DNA from: an uncultured Roseburia sp.
GTDB lineage: Bacteria > Bacillota > Clostridia > Lachnospirales > Lachnospiraceae
Length of the DNA stretch: 64,000 nt
Assembly: GCA_947383215.1 (NCBI GenBank)
Contig: CANDCP010000008.1
Span: forward strand, 16,738 to 80,737
Direction of reading: 5' to 3'
The stretch's first letter is position 1; each line of letters opens with the position of its first letter. Under the pieces are notes generated by a model. That model made no database searches. It had not been told where the DNA came from and was given only the letters and a program-made list of their open reading frames with translations. Of this stretch, positions 42,827 through 52,247 are shown one piece after another. Made by a program: the position numbers and the translations under genes.

Positions 42827-45800
42827 TGAAAAAAGGAATGCGAAAAGTTAGGGCATTGGTACTGGTGATTGTAATGTTTGTTTCTCTGTTTCAGGGGATA
42901 CCGGGGATGGGAGAGAAGCAAGTGACGGAGGTAAGTGCGGCATCTAAATCGCAGGCGGAAGCGCTTCAATGGGTAAAGTCACAAGTTGGTAAATCTATTG
43001 ATGCTGATGGCGCTTGTGGAGCGCAATGTGTGGATTTGATTTTGGCTTATTATGATTTTCTTGGCGTTCCAAGGGCGTCCGGAAACGGCGCAGATTATAC
43101 TTATAATGCATTACCAGATGGTTGGCAGAGGCTTCAGGGAGCAACGCCGTAGCCGGGGGATATTTTAGTATATACAGGTGGTCATAATGGTTACGGTCAT
43201 GTTGCTATTTTTGAATCAGAACGCTCGACATATCATCAGAATTTTATTGAGTATGAAGGGGAACGTTCATATGTGAAACATATAACTTATGTATATAATA
43301 GGATAAGTAATCCATATTGGGGTGTGATACGACCAAATTTTAATACACGGCCGGCGGATATGGAGCCACAAGGTTATGTTGACAAAATAGAAGCTTTGCA
43401 CGGACAGGTCAATGTTGTAGGCTGGACATTTGATCGAGATTCGATAAATACATCAATAAAAGTGCACGTTTACGTTGGAGGTCCGGCGGGGTCAGGAGAA
43501 GTTCATGTAATTCGGGCAAATGCAGAGAGGACGGATGTCAATAATGTACATGGAACAGGAAATTATCATGGGTTTAATGTGACGATTCCCACAGAGAAAA
43601 CAGGAATTCAGGATGTTTACATATACGCAATCAATGTTGACAGAAATGGGAATGATAATGGTCTGAATAATCCTCTAATAGGACATGGTAAGGTTAATAT
43701 TTTGCCGAAAATCAATTACAAAGTAAACACTGTAAACGCCGATAAAATTAACAACACGTCCGCCGTAATTTCAGGGTCGCTCTCCCCGGCGGGAACGGCG
43801 GCCTCCTGGGGATTTTATCTGGGCGAAAACGGCACGGATATGAAATATTACACAGTTTCATCTTCTGCCACGCCGTCTGCGGGTATGTCGGCAAGTACCG
43901 CGGCATTTGAAAAGTTAAAACCGGGAACCGCATATTGTTATCAGGTATGGGCCAACGTAAACAATCAGATAAAAAAGGGCGGTATTCAGTTTTTTTGGAC
44001 GACAGCGGTGAAACCGGAAATTCCAGTATTAAGAGTTGACGCGAAAAGCAAAGAAATCGGAATTGCAGATGCGCCCAGCGTATCGTGGAAAGACGTGGAT
44101 CAGGCGGAATATTACAGACTCAGGCTATACGGGCCTGACGGTGAGTTGGTGGAGGAATCAGAGGAAGTAACCGGAACCAAATATGCGTTTAAAGCGGTTG
44201 AGAGGGACGGAACATACACAGCGTCGATTGAAGCGTACAACAGCGTCGGCTCCAAAGGCGAATCGCAGCGGGCGGAAATTGTAGTGCATCCTGATGTCAC
44301 CGTGGAATTCAGGAACGCGGATACGTTTGTTGATGTGGGGGAGGACTATGAGCCTGAGGTGTTGAGCGAGCAGAAGGTGCACTGGGGGAAAGATGCGTTG
44401 AAACCGGCAGAACCGTCGCACACAGGCTATACGTTTACAAAGTGGGACGGCGTATATACAGGCGTTAAGGAAGATACGGTTGTAAAGGCAGTATATACGA
44501 TTAATACATATAATGTCACCTTTATAGATTCACTGACTTCTAAAGAATTGGGCAGACAGAAGGTAGAGTATTACAGCGCGGCGTCTCCGGTAGAGTTTGA
44601 CGTGCCGACCGCGTATAAAAAAACAGGGTACGACGGATGGGATAAAAACTATAAGTGTATTACAGAAGATACTACGCTTTACAGCTGTATCGGCTGGTAT
44701 AATGAAAACTTTCCGATTTATGCCGAGCTATTGTCGGCGGTTCGTGAATATGACGCTGAGGAGAGCGATAACGAGGGGTATACCGTAAGAGTCAGGCTGA
44801 CGAACTGGGATGAAAAAACTACAAAGGGACGGGTGGTAGTTGCGCTTAAAACCGAAAAGGGAAAGCTTTTGACGACGACGGAATCATCTGCGTTTAGTAT
44901 TAAAAAGTCAGTGAAAAAGGAGCTTGAGATTTTTGTACCGTATGATAAAGCCGCATCTGTTGCGGAAATTTATGTGGTCGGACAGTATAAGGACGCGGTG
45001 CCGGTTACAACGACTGCTTCCAATAATGCCTCCGCAAAAATTGACCAGTCTATGACATATACGAATTGGAGCGAGCAGACACCGCCGGTCGACGCGCTTC
45101 ATTCGGAGAGCAGACAGGAATACCGATACCAGGATAAGGATGTGCGGACATCCTATGCCACTTCGCTGCCCGGTTATACGCAGAGCGGAAGTCAGTGGGT
45201 GCAAAGCGGAAGCGGAGCGATCGACTATGTTAATTCCTGGCCGTCCGGGTTTAACCGCAGCAGCGGCTATTTCTCCGCTTATAACCGGGCTCCGTTGACG
45301 CCGTATGAGAACAGCACAGATAAACGTACGGTATCGACGACGATATCGGCGTACATTTACTGGCACTGGTGCAGGGGAACATACACAAACGGCCCGATTA
45401 ACCGACTGGTAAGCGACGGCTGGAGTTCGGAATTTGGCACGTTCCATGCGTACGTGTCCGGTGCGCTCGGTTACAATGCGTCTTCCGGCGCGTTCCAAAA
45501 TTCCAGGCCGGATGTCTGCCGGGATACATTCTGGTGGCTTGGGATGTCTTGCTGGAGCGGGAATTCGCTTCCGGTTTACCGCTGTAATTATACGGATTAC
45601 AGGAAACTGTTCAGCTATTACAAATGGTCGAATTATTCCGATTGGAGTACAACGCCGTATGCCGCTACATCCTCGAGAAACGTACAGATGCGTACCGTAT
45701 ACCGCTATCAGGCGGACGGAATGATGCAGCAGGATGATTCCGGGGAAGAGCGGGTGGTAAAAGGAACGCTCGGCGAAAGCTTTGCGGGAAAGGAAGCCGC

Positions 45801-48573
45801 GTTATTTATTTACAAAGTAGGAGAGGCATCGGATTATACAAATGAGTATGTGGCGCAGACGGTACTGGATGAATCGGGGAACTACGAATTTTGTTTTAAA
45901 CTGCGCGAAGAGCCTACGGCCGAGACCGGAGATTTTACAATTGTATTGGGAGTAGAGGGAACCTCGACGGCAATTTTCCTAGATAAAATTGAAGCGCCGA
46001 AAAAGGAATATACGGTTACGTTCTATGATTACAATGGGGACGTTATTTCCACGGAAACCGTCGTGGAAGGAGAGACGGCTGCGCTTCCGGATGAGGAGGC
46101 GCTTGGGCGGGAAGGATATACGTTTGTCCGCTGGTCAGATACGAACGTCAATATTACGTCGGACAAGGAAATCTATCCGGAATACGAATTAAATAGATAT
46201 CACGTTGTGTTTATCGACTGGGAGGCAAATACCGTAGAAGTAAAAGAATTTGAGTATGGCGCCCAGCTGGTGGCTCCTCAGGCGCAGGAGCCGGAAGCCG
46301 AAAAGACCGTTGAGTGGGATGCAATTGCAGACGGTAAAACGGTTGTCACAGACAACATGATCGTTACGACCAGATATACGACAAAGACTTGCAGGGTGCA
46401 GATCCTTGATTTTGACAACAAAGTAATTTCAGATGAGGCAGTCAGGTACGGTGAGGCGGCAAAGCTGCCGGAAATTGACGTAGACGATTCTAAATATGTA
46501 TTTTTGGGATGGAAAAATGTGGCGAATGGATGCGACGAGGCGGTCGGAGAAAATTTGATAAAACAAAACGTAATTTTGTGTCCGGATTATGTTTATGTAG
46601 ATACGACGCAGGATCCGGTCGCAAGCCTTGCGGGAGGTTCTTATGACGAGGCGAAGGAGGTAACGCTAAGCTGTCCGACGGAGGATGCGGATATTTACTA
46701 TACGCTGGACGGGACTAATCCAAAAGGATATGGAGCGACATTGTACACAGAACCGATTATAATTGACGATGCCGTGGAACTGCGGTTCTATGCGTGCAGT
46801 ATAGGAAGAAATGACAGCGCCGTCCAAAGGAATCTGTATACCGTGAATTATGAGGGTGCAATGAGCCGATGGATGGTTAAAGACGAGCTGCCCGAGGAAG
46901 TGCGTGAAAATATGCAGGCCTACGACCTGTATGCCGAGACGGGCTATACTTACAAAGATAAAAAGACGACGATCTATGCGCAGGAAGCAGCTGCTTTAGA
47001 GAACGGCGGCTGGACGCTTGCGGAAGGCGAGGAGAGTTATACCGATTATTCTGATTGGTCAAAAGAATATCCTGACGATTCGGGAAATTATATTTCAATT
47101 GACGTCGATTCAAAACCGGAATATACGCAGGCATCCAAGTATGTGTATTCCCATTATGCGTATACGGAAGGTACGACAGTAAAGTATGCGTCAGACGAAC
47201 CGGATGGAACGGACAGTGCGTATGAGGAGACCGAAGAATTTGAAAAACCTCTGAATATCGCGGGATTTGGCGAGGATGACAATCCGTACTATGTGTATGA
47301 CGGACAGACATGGTATAACCAAAAGCGGATTACCGGAAATGTTCAGACCGGTACAATGTATCGCTGGCGTTATAAAGAGGCGGTATATGAAAAATGGTCG
47401 GACTATTCCATTGACGAACCGTCGGAAAATGAAGAGCGGGAATATAAAACTACAAATGTATACAGTTATGTGAGACATAAAAAATATGTTGTGAACATTT
47501 ATTCCGATGCGAAAGGGACAGATGAGAAATACAGTTATCTGGCGGAGGAAGGCGATAAGATTGACGCTGTGAAATATGAGGGCGTCACGGGATATACCTT
47601 TGACGGATTTTATTTGGATAAAGATTACAGGGAAAAATGGGATTGCAGCGGCAGGACCGTATCAGGCAGCATGGATTTGTACGCAAAATTTATACCAAAA
47701 AAATATAAGGTGACATTTGTAGATCAGAATGAAGAAGAAATTTTAGTGCAGGAAGTAGATTATCTGGAAGCGGCGGACGCGCCGGAGATGAAAGAGACGG
47801 AAGGGTATCGGTTTGCCGGATGGGATACGCAGGATTATCTGAGCGTTACATACGATATGCAGGTTAAGGCAAAGTATATTCCGGAAAAGGAATATGCGAC
47901 GGTTCGTCTGGATCATGACAATCTTAAAATGTATGTCGGAAGGAGTATGGATTTGACCGCAATTGTAAGGCCTGCCGAAAAGTCTGATACAAAACTGGAA
48001 TGGATATCGGATGATACGAGTGTCGCCGTCGTCTCGGATAAAGGGAGAGTAACGGCGGTGGGAGGAGGAAGCGCGAAAATTACGGTTACGGTAAAAGAAA
48101 CCGGGGAATCGGCGGTCTGTGGCGTCAATGTTTCGGTTGATCTTGAGACTTCAATCGGATTGCTGAAAAATTCCCGTCTGAAAAGGGATTCGTACGGGTA
48201 TCTCCGCGGCATAAAAGCAGGAGCAAATACGGTGTCGGAGCTTGAAAAAGAATTTGAAAATGATACGTTGGTATTCAAGGGTGCCGACGGCAATACGCTA
48301 TCAGGCGACAGTGTAGCGGGAACGGGGGCGAGAGTGATCTTGATGTCCGGCGACAAAGAATTGGACAGTATCACAATAGTTGTGATTGGAGATATTTCAG
48401 GAGACGGCTTGATCACCAACAGGGATGTGAGTATGCTTGCACGCGCGCTGCTCGAGAAGGAGCAGCCGACGTATATACAGATTCTTGCCGGCGATGTGAA
48501 CGGAGACGGAGAAATTAACAATAAAGATATCAGTATGATTTCAAGAGTCAGATTAGGGAAAGAGGCATTTTAA
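42823..48573 (+). pseudogene. Giant CHAP-domain surface protein with C-terminal dockerin, interrupted by one amber codon
   Basis: One frame runs from 42823 to 48573 (about 1,916 codons) broken only by TAG at 43150-43152, where homologous context (GATP-x-PGDILVY) implies an original CAG (Gln). Before the stop: signal peptide and the first half of a CHAP amidase domain with Cys in GAQCVDLILAYYD. After it: the catalytic His in GYGHVAIFES, a beta domain with VDKIEALHGQVNVVGWTFD, Fn3, several InlB/Listeria-Bacteroides repeats, a CHB_HEX_C-type module (DADIYYTLDGTNP), Big2, and a dockerin at 48388-48570 with two calcium loops (GDISGDGLITNRD, GDVNGDGEINNKD). Without readthrough the product is a 109-residue fragment. 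A GTG at 43273 could restart translation but would give no signal peptide. It may be a true mutation, a strain polymorphism or a sequencing error. Confidence 0.82.
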
Positions 48574-48584
48574 AGGGAGAAAAT

Positions 48585-49568
48585 ATGGCGAAAAAAATGT
48601 TTACAGGGGACATCAAAAAATTAAAAGGTTTTCTATTATGCATTCTATTGATATTTTCGCTGACGCTCCCTGTAAAAGCGGCGCAAGAGGCGGCGCAGGT
48701 AAAGTTTGGAGAGCCTTTGGGGGAAGAGGAAAATTTATATAAAATTCCGCTGTGTATCTACGGAAATCGGGGAATTATGGGATATTACATAACAATAACA
48801 AAGACGTCGGGAGCCGCGCTTATTACAGGCGCAGAGCGCGGCCGCCTGACAGAGAAAGGCATATTTGATTTCCGGGTATCGAAAGCGCAGGACACGGTAG
48901 AAATCTTGTGGGCAGGGCTGGATGAGGTATCGCAGGACGGTGAGATGTTGTATCTCATTTTATCCGATTCCTCGGGATTTGAGCAGGCATGCACATTGAC
49001 GGTAAGCTATTCGCAGGCGGATACGTTTGACGAAGAGTATCGGGATGTGAAGCTTGATTGTTACGGCGTATCGGTGAAAGGGGAAAAAGAGCCGAAGGTT
49101 GTCGGAACGTCTTCGGAGCCGGAGAGAGGCGCGCAGGCAGGCGCTTCTGAGAAGAAAGAAAAGCAGGGTGAAAGATCCGAAAAGATTGTTCATGAGCTGA
49201 CGGAAGAACGGAAGGCTTCGGATAATAAAAGCGGGTCAACGGAGCGGATAGAAGAATCGGGAACCGGGAAGAGGCAAATGCTGCCGGAGACTGACCGCAG
49301 GAAGGATGCGCCTGATGAACCGGCCGATAAAGAAGCGGATTCAAAGACGACGGATTTGTATCAAACGGGTGATGACGAGATTGACGGCAGAACGATGAAG
49401 GTCGAGGAGAAACTAAAGAAAGCGGAAGATATAGAGAAGAAAGATAATGCGTGTGCAGTAAAAGTTATCCTTGCGGTATTTTTTCTTCTGCTTTTTGCAG
49501 GCACGATAATAAGAAAGCATAAATTTTCCGTTGGACACATATATAAAGAAAGAATTTTGAAATTTTAA
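48585..49568 (+). CDS. Membrane-anchored single-cohesin protein
   Basis: A 327-residue protein: signal peptide (to about residue 30, LPVKAAQ), one cohesin-like domain (~35-160) with GNRGIMGYYITI and the same SYSQADTFDEEYRD strand seen in the triple-cohesin protein, a charged, disordered Glu/Lys-rich linker (~165-285), and a C-terminal hydrophobic helix (KVILAVFFLLLFAGTII) with a basic tail. This is the layout of an anchoring scaffoldin. It starts 11 bases after the dockerin gene with AAAGGGAG, so it belongs to the same transcription unit and may tether that protein to the membrane. Confidence 0.8.
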   Translation: MAKKMFTGDIKKLKGFLLCILLIFSLTLPVKAAQEAAQVKFGEPLGEEENLYKIPLCIYGNRGIMGYYITITKTSGAALITGAERGRLTEKGIFDFRVSKAQDTVEILWAGLDEVSQDGEMLYLILSDSSGFEQACTLTVSYSQADTFDEEYRDVKLDCYGVSVKGEKEPKVVGTSSEPERGAQAGASEKKEKQGERSEKIVHELTEERKASDNKSGSTERIEESGTGKRQMLPETDRRKDAPDEPADKEADSKTTDLYQTGDDEIDGRTMKVEEKLKKAEDIEKKDNACAVKVILAVFFLLLFAGTIIRKHKFSVGHIYKERILKF

Positions 49569-49626
49569 AACGCAGGAAATTTATGGCGGAAGGTATTATC
49601 ATGCAGTAAAGCGGGGGGACGATCAT

Positions 49627-49881
49627 ATGAGAGACTTAGCGGCATTACACCCGAGATTACAGGCGAAGGCAGCGCTTCTAAAAGACACGTGCAAAAAAGA
49701 GGGGATAGCCATTCTTTTCAGCGAAAGTTTAAGAACGAAGGCAGAGCAGGACGCTTTATACGCCCAGGGGCGGACGGCGTCGGGAAACATCGTCACGAAT
49801 GCAAAGGGCAGTACGTACAGTTCCCAGCACCAATGGGGAATTGCCGTTGACTTTTACCTTGACATGGACGTCGGCCTGTAA
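49627..49881 (+). pseudogene. Truncated M15-family D-Ala-D-Ala carboxypeptidase/endolysin
   Basis: Only 84 residues with the N-terminal half of phage-type M15 peptidases: SLRTKAEQDALYAQGRT and the zinc motif SSQHQWGIAVDFY (His and Asp ligands). The second zinc site (the usual E-W-G-G-x-W ... P-H-F block) is absent, because the frame stops shortly after DMDVGL. Intact relatives are about 130-190 residues. RBS GGGGGGAC is present, so a short product may be made, but it should be inactive. Probably a prophage remnant. Confidence 0.75.
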
Positions 49882-49946
49882 TGCCGACAGGCAGGAACAT
49901 TAAAATTTGCGCATAACGGAAAAGAAATTTTCTGTAACACGAAAAG

Positions 49947-49975
49947 GCCCATGAGCGTTTGCCCATGGGTTTTCT
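49947..49975. terminator. Bidirectional terminator between M15 remnant and tRNA-Ala
   Basis: CCCATG pairs with CATGGG across a ~10-base loop, with AAAA on the left and TTTTC on the right, so it can work on both strands for the converging units. Confidence 0.65.
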
Positions 49976-50034
49976 TCCTGTCCTCAAGCCCCAGCCGCTT
50001 ATTTTTGATAAAGGTTGGAGTGAGAACTTTCCAG

Positions 50035-50107
50035 TGGAGCATACGGGATTCGAACCCGTGGCCTCAACAATGCGAATGTTGCGCGCTCCCAACTGCGCTA
50101 ATGCCCC
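50035..50107 (-). tRNA. tRNA-Ala (anticodon CGC)
   Basis: On the minus strand a 73-base cloverleaf: acceptor GGGGCAT pairs with ATGCTCC with the G3-U70 wobble that marks alanine tRNAs, D arm AGCGCAGTTGGGAGCGC, anticodon stem CAACA/TGTTG with loop TTCGCAT giving anticodon CGC, and T arm with GGTTCGAATCCC. CCA is not encoded; the discriminator is A73. It reads GCG codons. Confidence 0.95.
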
Positions 50108-50280
50108 TGAAACATAAGTCCAGTATAACACAAAATCAGAAAAAAGCAAGAACAAAGTTCGCTTTGCCGCAATTAAAAATAGATTTGGATAACTGACTTG
50201 AACAAAAAAAGAAGTTGAGGTAAAATAAAAATGATATTTTGTCAATGGAAATGTAGGAAGCGACTTTGAGGAGAAGCACC

Positions 50281-51306
50281 ATGGATGTAAAAGATTTTGA
50301 CTATGAGCTGCCAAAAGAGCTGATCGCGCAGGATCCGTTAGACGATCGTTCGGCGTCTAGGCTAATGGTAGTGGATAAAGATACTGGGGAGGTGAAGCAT
50401 CAGACGTTCCGGGAAATTACGGGGCACTTAAGAGCGGGCGACTGTCTGGTTCTCAATAATACCAAAGTGATTCCCGCGAGACTTTTCGGCGTCCGGGAGG
50501 GCACGCAGGCAAAGATTGAAATTCTGTTGTTAAAGCGGATGGAAGGCGATATCTGGGAGACTCTCGTGAAGCCGGGAAAAAAGGCAAAGCCCGGGACAAA
50601 GATAATATTTGCAGAAGGATTGCTTTGCGGAGAAGTGATCGACGTGGTGGAAGAGGGAAATCGGCTGATACAATTCCATTATGACGGAATTTTTGAGGAA
50701 ATTTTAGACCGGTTGGGCCAGATGCCGCTTCCGCCGTACATTACGCATCAGCTGAAGGATAAGAGCCGTTATCAGACCGTATACGCTAAGTATGACGGTT
50801 CCGCGGCGGCGCCGACGGCCGGATTGCATTTTTCGCCGGAGCTGTTAAAAGAAATTGAACAAATGGGGGTTGTGATAGCGGAGGTAACGTTGCATGTGGG
50901 GCTTGGAACGTTTCGTCCCGTGAAAGTGGACAATGTTATGGATCACCATATGCATTCGGAATTTTACAGGATAGAGCAGCGGGAAGCCGACAAAATTAAT
51001 GCGGCGAAGCATTTGGGAAACCGGGTAATTGCCGTCGGGACGACGAGCACGCGCACGCTTGAGGCGGCGTCGGACGAGAGAGGAAGAGTTGTAGCGGGGA
51101 GCGGATGGACTGATATCTTTATTTATCCGGGATATCGCTTTAAGGTGATCGACGGATTGCTTACGAATTTCCATTTGCCGCAGTCCACGCTCTTGATGTT
51201 GGTATCCGCGCTGGCGGGCAGAGACAATATGCTGCGTGCGTACCGCATTGCGGTAAAAGAGAGATATCGATTTTTCAGCTTTGGGGATGCGATGCTTATA
51301 ATTTGA
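50281..51306 (+). CDS. queA: S-adenosylmethionine:tRNA ribosyltransferase-isomerase
   Basis: A 341-residue QueA, normal length. It begins [23 protein letters not shown] and carries [29 protein letters not shown] and the C-terminal TSTRTLEA, then [21 protein letters not shown], ending [11 protein letters not shown]. It adds and isomerises the ribosyl part of SAM to make epoxyqueuosine in tRNA. ATG at 50281 follows GAGGAGAAG; a few upstream codons from 50266 lack support. It is the last clear chromosomal gene before the phage-like region. Confidence 0.95.
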   Translation: MDVKDFDYELPKELIAQDPLDDRSASRLMVVDKDTGEVKHQTFREITGHLRAGDCLVLNNTKVIPARLFGVREGTQAKIEILLLKRMEGDIWETLVKPGKKAKPGTKIIFAEGLLCGEVIDVVEEGNRLIQFHYDGIFEEILDRLGQMPLPPYITHQLKDKSRYQTVYAKYDGSAAAPTAGLHFSPELLKEIEQMGVVIAEVTLHVGLGTFRPVKVDNVMDHHMHSEFYRIEQREADKINAAKHLGNRVIAVGTTSTRTLEAASDERGRVVAGSGWTDIFIYPGYRFKVIDGLLTNFHLPQSTLLMLVSALAGRDNMLRAYRIAVKERYRFFSFGDAMLII

Positions 51307-51341
51307 CACAAAATGTTACATTTGTGAAGTAAGGAGGTTGC

Positions 51342-51536
51342 ATGGGTAAAACAGAGTTTGCAAGCGGCAAGGAGTATCTGCTGCTGATATACCACACCGA
51401 GAACGGTGTTGTGGATGTGGAGTGGCATGATAATATCGACTCTGCAAAAGAGAGTGTGAGTGAAGCATGGTCTGTTGCAGGATACGAGATATTCCATGTG
51501 AACGATGCTTCACTTGTAGAAAGCAGCATAAAGTGA
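51342..51536 (+). CDS. Small hypothetical protein
   Basis: A 64-residue soluble protein with AAGGAGG nine bases ahead of ATG 51342. It has beta-rich patches (KEYLLLIYHTENGVVDVEW) and an amphipathic helix (DSAKESVSEAW), no Cys and no membrane segment. I do not recognise a family. It lies between queA and the phage integrase, is followed by a strong terminator, and could be an element-edge gene. Confidence 0.65.
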   Translation: MGKTEFASGKEYLLLIYHTENGVVDVEWHDNIDSAKESVSEAWSVAGYEIFHVNDASLVESSIK

Positions 51537-51542
51537 TTATTG

Positions 51543-51574
51543 TCCGGGAGTCAGAACGGCTCCCGGAATTTTTT
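51543..51574 (+). terminator. Intrinsic terminator
   Basis: TCCGGGAG pairs with CTCCCGGA across a nine-base loop, then ATTTTTT. Confidence 0.85.
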
Positions 51575-51606
51575 GCATTTTTCCGAAAAATCTTTCCGTA
51601 AAACTA

Positions 51607-51634
51607 TTGACAACGTAGGTGACAGTGTTAGAGT
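51607..51634 (+). promoter_or_regulatory. Candidate promoter of the 160-residue gene
   Basis: Consensus TTGACA at 51607-51612 and TAGAGT at 51629-51634 with a 16-base spacer; start codon 50 bases on. Confidence 0.5.
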
Positions 51635-51683
51635 ACGAGTACGATAAAACAACGAAACATCGAACCACAAGGAGGTAGAGATT

Positions 51684-52166
51684 ATGGATAACAAGAAAGT
51701 GATTGAGACAATCGAAAAGAAGCTGGAAGTTAAGGTTGAGAAGGTTCTGGAAGTAAAGCAGGATGGCAAGGAAGTCATCGCTGATGTGAAGGTTGGAGAG
51801 ACCAGCTGCCGCAAGGTAGTCCTCAAAGAGTCGAAAAACCAGTATGGTACATATTACAGATTTGTTTCTGCCAGCGAGTATGAGCTGAAGGTCGAAGCTG
51901 AACCGAAGAAAGCAGAGAAGAAGTCATCCGGAAAGCTGAGAACAAAGACAGAGCAGCTTTGCGGTGCAAGAAGGCAGGAGATTATCAGTTTCGCAGAGAA
52001 GACAATCAGCCAGGTGGCAGACGGCTCCGCCCGGATCAAGGAAATTGAAGGCGCCGCACTGGAGAATACGGTTATCCGGTTCGTCCTTCTGATGAATGGT
52101 GATGACAGCCGTTTCAAAGAGGACATCGCAGTCAGCACCATCAGAGAAGCCGTTGCCGGAGCATAA
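51684..52166 (+). CDS. Hypothetical protein in phage edge region
   Basis: A 160-residue soluble protein with ATG at 51684 after ACAAGGAGGTAG. The N-terminal half is a charged alpha/beta region (KKVIETIEKKLEVKVEKVLE, then RFVSASEYELKVE). A Lys/Ser-rich linker near residues 75-88 is followed by a helical half (EIISFAEKTISQVADGSARIKE). I recognise no domain. It faces the integrase and ends at a shared terminator. Its own promoter and terminator make it a candidate gene expressed in the lysogen. Confidence 0.65.
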   Translation: MDNKKVIETIEKKLEVKVEKVLEVKQDGKEVIADVKVGETSCRKVVLKESKNQYGTYYRFVSASEYELKVEAEPKKAEKKSSGKLRTKTEQLCGARRQEIISFAEKTISQVADGSARIKEIEGAALENTVIRFVLLMNGDDSRFKEDIAVSTIREAVAGA

Positions 52167-52209
52167 ATCCCATCTGCAAGAAAAAGGCGAAAATGAGACA
52201 GACAAGAAA

Positions 52210-52241
52210 CCCAGGAGATATACGGTCTCCTGGGTGTTTTT
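52210..52241. terminator. Terminator between the 160-residue gene and the integrase
   Basis: A perfect 9-bp stem (CCCAGGAGA with TCTCCTGGG), seven-base loop, then TGTTTTTG. The plus strand has the stronger T-tract. Confidence 0.8.
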
Positions 52242-52247
52242 GTCTCA

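Noticed and set aside
43273-48573. Separate gene starting at the GTG after the amber codon
   Set aside because: It starts in the middle of a CHAP domain, lacks a signal peptide, and shares the frame with the upstream fragment; it was annotated as one broken gene.
49862-49889. Small hairpin at the end of the M15 remnant as a terminator
   Set aside because: The stem GTCGGC/GCCGAC is not followed by T residues; the better terminator is at 49947-49975.
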